Source: CAG-791 sp045113775 (GTDB lineage Bacteria; Bacillota; Clostridia; Lachnospirales; Lachnospiraceae). Taken from it: a stretch of DNA of 64,000 nucleotides. A program made the position numbers and the translations under genes. The notes under the pieces are model-generated. The model saw only the letters and a list, made by a program, of their open reading frames with translations. It searched no databases and was not told the origin of the DNA. Below are positions 1 to 8,911 of this stretch, piece by piece. Numbering within the stretch: position 1 is the stretch's first letter; every line of letters begins with the position of its first letter. The stretch is taken from contig JBGUJH010000018.1 in the NCBI GenBank assembly GCA_045113775.1, forward strand, positions 6,488 through 70,487, read 5' to 3'.

Positions 1-7
1 GAAATGA

Positions 8-61
8 AAGAGTCTCCCGAAGTCCTGCAGACGTGTAGGACAACGGGAGACTCTTTTTTTT
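8..61 (+). terminator. Rho-independent terminator
   Basis: A 12-bp perfect stem (8-19 with 44-55) is followed by a run of T at 54-61. It would end transcription of a gene lying left of the window on the plus strand. It may also help stop the minus-strand GH3 gene that ends at 104. Confidence 0.85.
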
Positions 62-103
62 AACTTAATGACAAATTCATGCGTGAAATCCTGAAGTTTT
101 TAT

Positions 104-2578
104 TCACTTATCTGTGCAGTCCGGCATCTGGTAGTTACCCATTACGCCCCGTGTGATTTTAAGCGTCTCCAACAGCCAATGAGCATTCCACTTCAGCTGC
201 GCCCGGGAGACGATCCCATCTTTAATTCCCTGAACAAGTTCTTCATAGTCTTTCTTGCTGCCCGGCATGAACAGCGTATGTCCGGAAGCCGCGACGCGAG
301 GCGCGGAAGGAGCGCTGTATTTGCCGCTGCCGCCCAGAATGTCGCCTCCGACGATCCAGTCCGTCATCAGAAGTCCTTTGAAGCCGAATTCGCTGCGCAG
401 GATGTCCTGGCAGAGTTCCTCGCTCTCAGAGGTGTGGACGCCGTTTATGAGATTGTAGGAGGACATGACGGCAAGCGGGCGGCTCTCTTTTATGCAGATC
501 TCAAAGCCGCGCAGGTAGAGCTCTCTGAGGGCACGCTCTGAAACATTTGAGCTGTTGCCGTAGCGGTTGGTTTCCTGGTTGTTGGCGGCATAGTGTTTGA
601 TGGTGACACCTTTTCCTTTGTGGGACTGCACACCCCGGGTCAGTGCTGCCGCGAATTTGCCGGAGACGAGGGGATCCTCCGAGAAGTACTCGAAATTGCG
701 GCCGCAGAGAACGCTTCTGTGAATATTGAGAGCCGGCGCCAGCCAGAGGTCAACGTAAAAGATCTCCATTTCATTGCCGACTATGTCGCCGCAGAGGTAA
801 GCGAACTTCGGATCCCAGCTCTGGGCGATGGCTGTCCCGATGGGGAGAGCGGTGGTGTACTGCTCGTATACTTTGGCGCCTCTGGGCGGCCGGGAAGTTA
901 TGTTTATCAGTAAAGAGACAGGCCCCGGAAGTAGTTCCAGCATAGTCTCGGGCATGGTGGAGCCAATGGCGTGGATCCCCTTCTTGTCCTTATAGAAGTG
1001 CCGCGCGAGACGCAGGCCTGCAGGACCGTCCGCGACAACTATGCAGCCGATTCCCTTACTTTCAAGAGCGGAAGTGCTCTCACCGGCAGCGCCGGCGACG
1101 CGGCCGGAGGCGTCTCCGATGACGCTCAGAATGCCGCCCTTGGGATTGAAACCTCCCATGTTCAGATAGGCGAGCTCTTCATCGCTCATATTGTCCAGAA
1201 CGGGATCCACGAAGGAGGAACGCTCATAGTCGATGACTTCGGTCTCGCAAGCGCTGAGGTCTATTTTAATCAAAGGAAGTTCGTTGAAAGCAGCAGAATT
1301 TTCGGCGTCATCGGGCGCGCCATCCGAGCCAACCTTTTCCTCCACATCTCCTGCCAGGCAATTCTTCACCCGGCGCACAACAAATTCCTCGTCCAGATCA
1401 AGAGCGGCGACCACAGCGGTGTCTGCGCTGCTTGTTCCCAAATGGACAAGATAGCGTCCGGCTTCGAGCACATAAGCCGCACGCGACGCATCAAAACTGC
1501 TCATATCGCGCAGGTCCCAGGAGATATTGACTGTTCCGCTTTCGCCCGGCGCAAGGGGGGCTGTCTTGGCGAAACCGGCGAGAGACTTGACGGCCTTCTC
1601 TATTTTGCCGGCGGGAGAGGAGAGGTAGGCCTGCAGGACTTCTCTGCCCCGGAAGCCGCCGACGTTCTTCACGCGCGCAGTGAGGCGCACGACGGGACCG
1701 GAAGCTGTGAGCTCTGTGAACGAATGAGTGAATTCCGTATAGGAGAGACCGTAGCCGAAGGGGAAGGCGGGCTTTGTGCCGGTTTTGTCAAAAAAGCGAT
1801 ATCCGACGAAGATCCCCTCTGAGTAGAGCGTGTCATCCTGCTCGCCAAAACTCGCGATCCCGTAGTCTTTATAGGGCGCCCAGGTCGTGGTGAGCTTGCC
1901 GGAAGGGTAGAGCTTTCCGAGCAGAAGTCCGGCCAGTGCGCGGCCGGTCTCAACGCCGAGCTGGGAGAGGACCAGAATATTGCGGACTTCCATGACCTCG
2001 GAAAGATCCACCGGGCCGCCGGCGTTAACGACGAGCATGAAGCGCTCATACTTGCTGTTGAGCGCCAGGATATCCCGCACTTCGGTGTCTGTGAGGCGGT
2101 AGTCGCCCTTGACGTCAAGGCGGTCATTTCCTTCACCGGAATTGCGGCCGACCACATAGATGGCGGCGTCCGCGCCGAAAGTCAGCGGGAGTTCGTATTC
2201 TGGCTCCAGAATGACGGCGCCCATGCTTACTGCGATGACGTTTTTCTTTTCTTTTTTGGCTTTGGCCTTGATGGCTTTGTAAATAGCAGCTTTGTTATTC
2301 TCACGGATACGGTCGTATTCATCGAGCCAGCCGCCGTTAACAATGGTGAAACCGGCCTTCAAAAGTCCTTTTTCTACAGTGACGAAGTAGCGGGAGTTGA
2401 CCTCTCCGGAGCCGGTGCCTCCTTTGACAGTGTGGCGGACGCCGCTTCCGTAGGCCGCGATCGTCCCGGGTTCTTCCAGAGGGAAAGAGCCGTCTTTTTT
2501 CAGCAGGACAGTGCACTCGCCCAAGTGGCTGCGCAGCCGCTTGATATTCTTTATTTCGTGAGGTTTTGCTTTGCTCAT
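104..2578 (-). CDS. Glycoside hydrolase family 3 with swapped domain order (beta-glucosidase type)
   Basis: A GH3 enzyme of 824 residues whose domains run in reverse of the usual order. The GH3 C-terminal-type alpha/beta sandwich comes first (about 40-270, including GYGLSY near 280), then a fibronectin-III-like domain (about 290-390), and the (beta/alpha)8 barrel is last (about 500-800). The catalytic nucleophile is probably D740 in LLMTDW, and KHYAANNQE is the usual substrate-binding KH loop. The same B-A order is known from Ruminococcus and Butyrivibrio beta-glucosidases. No signal peptide is seen, so it probably acts in the cytoplasm on imported glucosides or xylosides. It stands alone on the minus strand, divergent from the small membrane protein at 2825. 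Exact sugar specificity cannot be read from the sequence. Confidence 0.9.
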   Translation of the reverse strand: MSKAKPHEIKNIKRLRSHLGECTVLLKKDGSFPLEEPGTIAAYGSGVRHTVKGGTGSGEVNSRYFVTVEKGLLKAGFTIVNGGWLDEYDRIRENNKAAIYKAIKAKAKKEKKNVIAVSMGAVILEPEYELPLTFGADAAIYVVGRNSGEGNDRLDVKGDYRLTDTEVRDILALNSKYERFMLVVNAGGPVDLSEVMEVRNILVLSQLGVETGRALAGLLLGKLYPSGKLTTTWAPYKDYGIASFGEQDDTLYSEGIFVGYRFFDKTGTKPAFPFGYGLSYTEFTHSFTELTASGPVVRLTARVKNVGGFRGREVLQAYLSSPAGKIEKAVKSLAGFAKTAPLAPGESGTVNISWDLRDMSSFDASRAAYVLEAGRYLVHLGTSSADTAVVAALDLDEEFVVRRVKNCLAGDVEEKVGSDGAPDDAENSAAFNELPLIKIDLSACETEVIDYERSSFVDPVLDNMSDEELAYLNMGGFNPKGGILSVIGDASGRVAGAAGESTSALESKGIGCIVVADGPAGLRLARHFYKDKKGIHAIGSTMPETMLELLPGPVSLLINITSRPPRGAKVYEQYTTALPIGTAIAQSWDPKFAYLCGDIVGNEMEIFYVDLWLAPALNIHRSVLCGRNFEYFSEDPLVSGKFAAALTRGVQSHKGKGVTIKHYAANNQETNRYGNSSNVSERALRELYLRGFEICIKESRPLAVMSSYNLINGVHTSESEELCQDILRSEFGFKGLLMTDWIVGGDILGGSGKYSAPSAPRVAASGHTLFMPGSKKDYEELVQGIKDGIVSRAQLKWNAHWLLETLKITRGVMGNYQMPDCTDK

Positions 2579-2824
2579 CGTATTCTCCTTATCAAGAATC
2601 GGAACTGAGTATATCTGATTTCAGTATAACACAGGTGAGATGTCTCTTGCCTCAATAGGCGGATGCTATCTGTTGCATCAGATATGAAACGGCCTCCGCC
2701 AATCTGCACAGAACACACCGCAAACTGAAACCTGTGTAAAGAAGGGGGACACTTTAATTGTTAGACTCTTCTTGTAGATGATGATAACGAATGAATACGT
2801 TCAACTGACACAAGGGAGGGTAAA

Positions 2825-3283
2825 ATGAATAAACAGTTTAAAGAAATTCTTGTAATGAACCTTATGTATAATCTGCTGCTTGTGGTCGTTCTGTCCATCG
2901 TGGCACAGATCATGAGTTTTGGAACAGTGATGTGGCCGGCAGTCCTGTTGGATATGTTGATCGCGTATGTTCTGGAGATGGTGATCGCTCTCGGGCTTCC
3001 TTTCTCAAAGTGGGGCATGTCCTTAGCCAACAAATATGCGGAGCCCGGAACCCTTAAGTACAGGCTCCTGATGACGACCGGCACAGCGATTCCTTTCGCG
3101 ATCGCGATGTGCCTGGGAATGAGCTTTATAGGAACGGTCCTGATTGGACATCAGCCGCTCAGTGCATGGCTTATGGCACTGGTGGGAATGCTTCCGATAT
3201 TTATCATTCTCGGCTGGGTATTATCCTTTATATTCGTTCCTGTTTTTATGGGCCTGGCACACAAGATCGTATATGGCGAGTGA
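2825..3283 (+). CDS. Small four-helix membrane protein (unknown function)
   Basis: A 152-residue protein with about four hydrophobic segments (near 10-30, 36-58, 80-105 and 118-145) and short polar loops, so almost certainly an inner-membrane protein. The repeated two-helix layout recalls DUF2798-type proteins, but I cannot confirm this. The ATG follows a GGGAGGG ribosome binding site. It is monocistronic: a terminator follows at 3316-3352, and the neighbours are a divergent GH3 gene and a downstream sugar symporter. No role can be assigned. Confidence 0.75.
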   Translation: MNKQFKEILVMNLMYNLLLVVVLSIVAQIMSFGTVMWPAVLLDMLIAYVLEMVIALGLPFSKWGMSLANKYAEPGTLKYRLLMTTGTAIPFAIAMCLGMSFIGTVLIGHQPLSAWLMALVGMLPIFIILGWVLSFIFVPVFMGLAHKIVYGE

Positions 3284-3284
3284 G

Positions 3285-3311
3285 GTGTCAAAAGAACCGT
3301 CCCCCTGACAC
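3285..3311. repeat. Short imperfect inverted repeat (GTGTCA ... TGACAC)
   Basis: An inverted repeat of six bases each side encloses a C-rich loop immediately after the stop codon at 3283. A related GGGGGACAC string lies at 2745-2753 before the same gene. It looks like a small dispersed element rather than a terminator, because a separate terminator follows at 3316. Confidence 0.45.
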
Positions 3312-3315
3312 TACA

Positions 3316-3352
3316 GATGCAAGAGAAGATATCTTTTCTTGCATCTTTTTTA
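3316..3352 (+). terminator. Rho-independent terminator
   Basis: A long A/T-rich stem (3316-3330 with 3331-3345, one mismatch) is followed by a T run. It ends the small membrane-protein gene. Confidence 0.8.
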
Positions 3353-3510
3353 TTGCCGCAAATCAAACCCTGCAACAAAAACACCGCCCGTGCAAAACGC
3401 GGAAAGAGCGAAAACCTCCTTTTTTCTAGAATAAAGACAGATGAAAGACGTGCACAGTCCTTTTACGAAACAGGAAATAAACACTTAAGACCTGAAAAAA
3501 GGAGGGTAAC

Positions 3511-4878
3511 ATGGAAAACTCAAACACGATCAAAAGAGCGTCGACTCTCGGCGTGATCTGCTACGGCCTCGGCGACCTGGCGTCGCAGTTCATCTGGACA
3601 TTCGTCGGTTCCTATCTCACCATTTTTTATACTGATATCGTCGGTTTTGCGCCGATCATTGTATCTGGGATAATGCTGCTGGCCCGTGTATGGGACGCGA
3701 TCAATGACCCCATGATGGGATCGATCGCAGAGAATACACGTTCAAAATTCGGACGCTTCCGTCCCTACATCGCATTCGGAAGCCCCTTCCTCGCAGTATT
3801 CTCAGTGCTTACCTTTGTCAATATGGGCAATGGTACAGGCGGTGTGATCTTCTCCACAGTCATCTATATCATAGCAGGCATGCTCTACACACTGGTCAAC
3901 ATTCCTTATTCCTCGCTGGCAGCAGTTATGACGGAGGATCCAAAACAGAGAAACCTGATCGGTACGTCCCGAAGCGTAGGTATGAACATCGGTATGATCA
4001 TCGTCAACTCCTGCTCCGCAGGCCTGGCGCTCCACTTCTCAGGAAGCGGCGCGGAAGTGGCGACCGGACACGGTTACATGATGACGGCGATCGTATATTC
4101 CCTGATCGCCGTACCGCTCTTCTGGATCGTGTTCCTCACTTCCAAGGAAGTGATCGTTCCCGATTACGAGGCCAGAAAGCTCAACCCGGCAGAGACACTC
4201 AGCGGAATGGTCAAGAATAAGTATTTGATGACTATCTTCCTGGTATCCACCGTTCAGATGATCGCTTTCATGGGACGTATTTCCATCACAGCGTTTTACG
4301 TCATCTACTGCCTCGGTGCCTTCACACTGATCGCCCTGATTATGACGATCCCTTCCATAGGCGGTGTCATCGGTTCTCTCGTAGTTGCACCGCTGGCCAA
4401 CAAGATCGGCAAGAAGCAAGTTATCGCGCTGACACTGATCGGCCAGTCAATCGGTTTGTTCATTGTATATTTTGCACCGTTCACCAACATGACGCAGATC
4501 ATGATCGGACACTGGGTATACGGCATTTTTAACTGCGGATTCCCGATCTGTCTGGCAATGGTCGCCGACTGCGTAGACTACTGGCAGGAGAAGACCGGTA
4601 TCCGCCAGGATGGCAGCTACTACGCTACCTACGGCCTCTCCACAAAACTCGGAAATGCGATCGGATCTGCTTTCGGAGTCCTGATCATGGCAGCTTTTGG
4701 TTATGTAGCCGGAAGCCAGGAGCAGACAGAGCAGGCGCTCAGAGGGATTAATACGACAGTTAACCTGATCCCGGCGATCCTTCTGGCCTGCGCGGCAGTT
4801 CTTCTCTGGATCCTCTGGGACAAGAGCGACAAGGATTTTGACGATATTCGCGAACGACTTCGCAATAAGGAACACTAA
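3511..4878 (+). CDS. GPH-family sugar/glycoside:cation symporter (copy 1)
   Basis: A 455-residue transporter of the glycoside-pentoside-hexuronide family (MFS superfamily) with about 12 hydrophobic helices. The family motif appears as RVWDAINDPMMG near residue 55-66, followed by the SKFGRFRPYI loop. These proteins import sugars or small glycosides with Na+ or H+. An AAGGAGGG ribosome binding site precedes the ATG. The gene is 26 bases upstream of a C-glycoside deglycosidase alpha-type gene and likely heads the operon 3511-6333, so its cargo may be a C-glycoside or a related plant glycoside (inference). Paralogues lie at 11626 and 26837. Confidence 0.92.
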   Translation: MENSNTIKRASTLGVICYGLGDLASQFIWTFVGSYLTIFYTDIVGFAPIIVSGIMLLARVWDAINDPMMGSIAENTRSKFGRFRPYIAFGSPFLAVFSVLTFVNMGNGTGGVIFSTVIYIIAGMLYTLVNIPYSSLAAVMTEDPKQRNLIGTSRSVGMNIGMIIVNSCSAGLALHFSGSGAEVATGHGYMMTAIVYSLIAVPLFWIVFLTSKEVIVPDYEARKLNPAETLSGMVKNKYLMTIFLVSTVQMIAFMGRISITAFYVIYCLGAFTLIALIMTIPSIGGVIGSLVVAPLANKIGKKQVIALTLIGQSIGLFIVYFAPFTNMTQIMIGHWVYGIFNCGFPICLAMVADCVDYWQEKTGIRQDGSYYATYGLSTKLGNAIGSAFGVLIMAAFGYVAGSQEQTEQALRGINTTVNLIPAILLACAAVLLWILWDKSDKDFDDIRERLRNKEH

Positions 4879-4904
4879 TATAACAAGAATAAGGAGGCAG
4901 TATC

Positions 4905-5918
4905 ATGGGAATTAAAGCAAGCGTAAGTCTTTACAGCTTACAGTATCAGTATTTACAGGGAAAGATGAATCTGGAAGAGATCATCGCATTTGTGAAGAGC
5001 CTCGGCTCTGACGGCATCGAGCTTCTGCCCGACCAGATGCTCCACGGGACGCCGGAACCTACAGAAGAGACTTATCAGATGTGGAACGCGCTGGTAAAGA
5101 AATACGGCATCGGCCTTGCCTGCGACGACGTATTCCTCAACACCAACATGTTCAAGAACAGGGAACTCACAAAGCGCGAGTGCATCTCCTTGATCAAAAA
5201 AGAGATCGTCATGGCGCACCGCCTCGGCTTCAAGACCATCCGTCTCGTATCCATGGTCCCCGCCTGGATCATCGAGCCCTGCCTTGAGACCGCGATCGAG
5301 AACGATGTATCCCTCAACATCGAGATCCACGCCGGCCTGGGCTTCGGCGTCAAAAAGACAGATGAGTATATCGAGGAGATGCTGCGCCTGGATTCCCCTT
5401 ACGTCGGCATCGTACCTGACACCAGCCTTTACATGAAGAGAGCGCCCCGCGTCATGACCAATTACATTGCGGCTGTTATGGGTAATCTCAACCCCGATAT
5501 CATCAAGTATACTGACGAAGTCTTTGCATCCGGGACAGATTTCTTCCAGCTCAACCTCAAGTCAAAAGACGGCATGGATCCCAAGCTCAGATCCCTGATC
5601 AAGAGCCCGGCAGACGGCTTCTATGCGGCAAACATCAGCGGATACGAGAATCGCAGGCTCGAAGAACTGGATTCTCTGGCAAAATATATCAAGCATGTAC
5701 ACTTCAAGCTCTACGAGATGACAGACGAGGGCGACGAGTACAGCATCGATTACAAGGAGATCCTGCAGTATCTGCACGACCACGGCTACAACGGTTATGT
5801 TTCCACAGAGTACGAAGGAAACCGCTGGGTGCTTCCGGATCATGAGATTCCTGAGGTGCAGCAGGTCACGGCGCACCAGAAGATGATCCAGAGATATATC
5901 AAAGAAATTGAGGGCTAA
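4905..5918 (+). CDS. dfgA: C-glycoside deglycosidase alpha-subunit-like protein (pair 1), TIM-barrel
   Basis: A 337-residue protein of the xylose-isomerase-like TIM-barrel superfamily (sugar phosphate isomerase/epimerase). Its partner gene at 5941 encodes a C-glycoside deglycosidase beta-type protein, which makes it an alpha subunit of the DfgA/CarB/DgpB kind. Those enzymes cleave the C-C bond of 3-oxo-C-glycosides by metal-assisted elimination. Candidate metal ligands are E140, D172, H266 (or H264) and E302; H142 in the EIH motif is the candidate general base. It is longer than the alpha subunits of pairs 2 and 3 (290 residues), with different sequence between residues 180 and 250, so it is a separate subtype. 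It lies between the symporter and the beta gene in one operon. Confidence 0.82.
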   Translation: MGIKASVSLYSLQYQYLQGKMNLEEIIAFVKSLGSDGIELLPDQMLHGTPEPTEETYQMWNALVKKYGIGLACDDVFLNTNMFKNRELTKRECISLIKKEIVMAHRLGFKTIRLVSMVPAWIIEPCLETAIENDVSLNIEIHAGLGFGVKKTDEYIEEMLRLDSPYVGIVPDTSLYMKRAPRVMTNYIAAVMGNLNPDIIKYTDEVFASGTDFFQLNLKSKDGMDPKLRSLIKSPADGFYAANISGYENRRLEELDSLAKYIKHVHFKLYEMTDEGDEYSIDYKEILQYLHDHGYNGYVSTEYEGNRWVLPDHEIPEVQQVTAHQKMIQRYIKEIEG

Positions 5919-5940
5919 GCGCTTCGACAAGGAGGTAAAT

Positions 5941-6333
5941 ATGTTTGACGGAAATGTTTTTATCAAGGATACATGCAAAAATGTAGTTGAAAACGGAAAA
6001 GTGATCGGATACGAGATGCAGACGCATATCACCTATTACAGAGGAATCCCGCTCTCCATGATCAACTACCTCAAGGTGGCAGTTGACGGAGTGGAAGTTC
6101 CGGAGGAGGATATCCGCTTCACACCCGACGGGATCGACTGGTTCACACTTAAGGAAATGGAAACAGTCAGCGCGATCAAGTGGGAGTACGGTACGCCCGG
6201 AACAGTCCGCGTGCTCAAAGAGGGCGGTCTCTCCAAGGGCCATCATCAGGTGAAGCTAACAGTATGCACCAGAACAGCATACATTCCCGTTCCGCTCGAG
6301 GGGAATATGACCAGAGACGTGGAGATCGCCTGA
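5941..6333 (+). CDS. dfgB: C-glycoside deglycosidase beta-subunit-like protein (pair 1)
   Basis: A 130-residue all-beta protein of the C-glycoside deglycosidase beta-subunit family (CGDB/DUF6379 type). Family features are the early THITYYRGIPLSMI segment, the VDGVEVPEEDI stretch and the GLSKGHHQVKL stretch before the C-terminus. In characterised enzymes this subunit packs against the alpha barrel and completes the active site. I chose the ATG at 5941 over an in-frame start at 5908 because AAGGAGGTAAAT lies directly before it. It starts 22 bases after the alpha gene. It is 17 residues shorter than the beta subunits of pairs 2 and 3 and lacks their EFGHH-containing C-terminal tail. Confidence 0.82.
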   Translation: MFDGNVFIKDTCKNVVENGKVIGYEMQTHITYYRGIPLSMINYLKVAVDGVEVPEEDIRFTPDGIDWFTLKEMETVSAIKWEYGTPGTVRVLKEGGLSKGHHQVKLTVCTRTAYIPVPLEGNMTRDVEIA

Positions 6334-6400
6334 CCGGCAGAACACATTGACGTTTTGACGATTTCACATAATATGAGATAATACTGTAAACATATTCCAT

Positions 6401-6431
6401 ACTGGGGAGGCCTGCGGCCTCTCCGGTTTTT
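6401..6431 (+). terminator. Rho-independent terminator
   Basis: A 12-bp GC-rich stem (6401-6412 with 6416-6427, one mismatch) with a trinucleotide loop and a T run. It separates the symporter-dfgAB operon from the following regulator genes. Confidence 0.8.
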
Positions 6432-6472
6432 GCATCTTTTGACAACAGACTCGAAAGTTCAGGGGGTATTGA

Positions 6473-8878
6473 ATGGACAGGGGAACAGGAGTCAGCTATC
6501 ATGTTGAGCGCGTTCGCGCCCGGAAAAACTATCTACAGGCAGAGCTCGTCCTTCTGAACGTACTCAGGGGAAAAATAGAAGTTCAGATGGAGGATCAGAA
6601 GGTGTCGCTTCCGAGAGGCGGGATCCTTTTGATCAACCCGGGGACCCAATATGAGGTCAGCGCGGCAGAAGACACTTTGATGGGCAAATGCACCTGGACG
6701 GTCGCTGTTTTGACACAGCTTTTAAAGGGAAGCCACGCCTACTTTTACTGCAATACAGCTTCCGGGTATTCCCGCTGGCACGGGGAACTCAGAAAGACTC
6801 TGGAAACTCTGACGGCAGTCTACGCCGCGGCAGATCATCAGACGGACAGCCTGATGGTGGGATATCTCTACAAGATCCTGGACTGTCTGATCGAGCATTT
6901 TCAGGTCCGGGGCGCCGATGCCGGAGACATAGAGACGGAAAGCGATGATTACATCCCGCAGATCATGCAGTATATCCTGCAGAACCTGCACGGCGAGATC
7001 AGCCTGACGGCCCTGGCGGAGCAGATGTTCGTATCAGCTTCCACACTCTCGCGCGCGTTCAAGAAGCGGACGGGGCTGTATTTTGCCGACTTTGTGCTGC
7101 AGCTGCGCGTTAAGGAAGCTATGGCGCTGTTATCGGAAACCGAAGAAAATGTCACACAGATCGCGCTCCGCGTTGGCTTTTCCGGCTCATCTGCTTTCAG
7201 CCGCGCATTCAAAAAAATGACGGGAGAGACTCCTGTCGAGTACAGAGAGAGGATTCGGAGCGAGGAAGACGCCGGTACTCAGGACGCTGCAATTGAGGAG
7301 AAGAAGATCCGGGAAGAGCTCTTTGCGAGCGGCCGTATTTCGGATGACGGAAAAGTGCACAGGCTGGTGACCGCGGACCTGGGCAATTCTTCGCCGGTGC
7401 CGCTGCGCAAGATCTGGAACAAGGTCATCAATATAGGTGAAGTGCACGACCTGACTAAAGCGAATATACAGAAGCACTGCCTGTATCTGCGGGACCATCT
7501 GCATTTTCAGTATGTGCGCATCTGGAATGTCTTCTCAAAAAGGTTGACACTGACGGACGGAAAGACGGCAGGGCGTTACAATTTCAGTGTGCTCGATCAG
7601 GTACTGGAATTCCTGTTGGAGAACAGGATGAAACCGTTCCTGGATTTCGGCCGAAGGCCTTCCATGGCCATGGATGCGGACGGCAAGATCGTTTATTATG
7701 AGGACATCTACACGAATTTTGAGAGCAGAGAACTGTGGGAAGAAGCTTTTCGGGAGGTTCTGCGCCATGTCCGCCGCAAGTTCGGCAAAGCGGAGGTTTC
7801 CACCTGGATCTTCGAGCTTTCCAGAGACAGCTACCACGGAGCGGGAGGAGAGAGGTGTTATGAGGATGAAAACTTCGACTTTTGGGATGCCTGGAATTTC
7901 GCTTACAATTGCGTGAAAACAGAGATTCCCGGAGCGCAGATCGGCGGCATCTCAGCGCAGATCGGCGGGGATTATCATTTCCTGAACGAATTTTATAAAA
8001 AATGTGTGCAGAACAGATGCATTCCGGACTTTTGCTCTTATCTGCTCTTTACCTACACGGACCAGTATTACTGGGAAAACGGCACGATTAGCGAATCTGT
8101 GGAGAAGGACAGATCTACGCAGCTGCAGCTGGATAAGATCAGACGACTCATGGATTTTACGGGCGTAGGTTCTTCCAAAGTGTATTTCACTGAGTCAAAC
8201 AATACGATCGCCAACCGGGATTACCTCAATGACAGCTGCTTCCGCGCGGCTTTCTTCGCAAACGAAACGATGCTGATCCATGACCAGGCAGATCTTCTGT
8301 GTGTCATGGCCGGCACCGACTGGGTCAGCAGTTATCTGGATTCGGGCGCGGTGGTGCACGGGGGGATCGGCCTGCTTACCAAGGATACTATCCGCAAACC
8401 GGCATATTTTGCCTTCGAATTCCTGAACCGGCTGGGCAGCACGGTGATCGCTTCCGGGGATGGATATATCCTTACCCGGTCGGAGAGCGGAAACTATTAC
8501 CTGCTCTGCAGCCATTTCGTTCCGTTTGGAGCGGGACAGTATCCCGTCAAGGCCGATGACAAGCCGGATCTGTCCGTCCTGCGTTTCGAGGGACATCCTT
8601 CTGAAGTACTCCGCTTCAGGCTGACAGGAATTACGGATCAAGGCTATTACATTGTGAAGAGACGGATCCTGTCATCCTCATCCGGCAGTATCCTGGATGA
8701 GTGGGAGAATTTCCAGTTCTCCGAGGACCTGACAGCGGATGATGTGCGCTATCTCAGAGAGAGGTGTATCCCGCAGATCCGCATGCAGAAGCAGTACGTC
8801 GGAATCGATGAGGAGCTTTCCTTCGACGTGGAGATGCGCCCGGAGGACGTTGTGCTGCTGCACATTTACAGGGAGTGA
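6473..8878 (+). CDS. AraC-type regulator fused to a GH39-like domain (regulator 1)
   Basis: An 801-residue protein in three parts: an N-terminal cupin-like sensor (about 1-85), a two-HTH AraC DNA-binding domain (about 160-262, with LSRAFKKRTG and FSRAFKKMTG) and a GH39 xylosidase-like barrel with a C-terminal beta domain (about 315-800). GH39 enzymes keep an acid/base Glu in an Asn-Glu-Pro motif. Here the equivalent stretch reads WIFELSRDSY (445-454), with no NEP, while the nucleophile region survives as FTES near E574. The barrel is therefore probably a binding or sensing domain rather than an active glycosidase (inference). It lies 3' of dfgAB pair 1 and 33 bases before regulator 2, so the two may be cotranscribed. 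Confidence 0.88.
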   Translation: MDRGTGVSYHVERVRARKNYLQAELVLLNVLRGKIEVQMEDQKVSLPRGGILLINPGTQYEVSAAEDTLMGKCTWTVAVLTQLLKGSHAYFYCNTASGYSRWHGELRKTLETLTAVYAAADHQTDSLMVGYLYKILDCLIEHFQVRGADAGDIETESDDYIPQIMQYILQNLHGEISLTALAEQMFVSASTLSRAFKKRTGLYFADFVLQLRVKEAMALLSETEENVTQIALRVGFSGSSAFSRAFKKMTGETPVEYRERIRSEEDAGTQDAAIEEKKIREELFASGRISDDGKVHRLVTADLGNSSPVPLRKIWNKVINIGEVHDLTKANIQKHCLYLRDHLHFQYVRIWNVFSKRLTLTDGKTAGRYNFSVLDQVLEFLLENRMKPFLDFGRRPSMAMDADGKIVYYEDIYTNFESRELWEEAFREVLRHVRRKFGKAEVSTWIFELSRDSYHGAGGERCYEDENFDFWDAWNFAYNCVKTEIPGAQIGGISAQIGGDYHFLNEFYKKCVQNRCIPDFCSYLLFTYTDQYYWENGTISESVEKDRSTQLQLDKIRRLMDFTGVGSSKVYFTESNNTIANRDYLNDSCFRAAFFANETMLIHDQADLLCVMAGTDWVSSYLDSGAVVHGGIGLLTKDTIRKPAYFAFEFLNRLGSTVIASGDGYILTRSESGNYYLLCSHFVPFGAGQYPVKADDKPDLSVLRFEGHPSEVLRFRLTGITDQGYYIVKRRILSSSSGSILDEWENFQFSEDLTADDVRYLRERCIPQIRMQKQYVGIDEELSFDVEMRPEDVVLLHIYRE

Positions 8879-8911
8879 ATCTGCGAGTCATAACTACATC
8901 GGGGGGAAAAC

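Noticed and set aside
3370..3432. Seventh copy of the regulon promoter before symporter copy 1
   Set aside because: CTGCA, GAAAGA and TAGAAT appear at nearly the right distances but one base is missing and the upstream inverted repeat is absent. A degenerate relative is possible; it does not meet the standard of the six sites.
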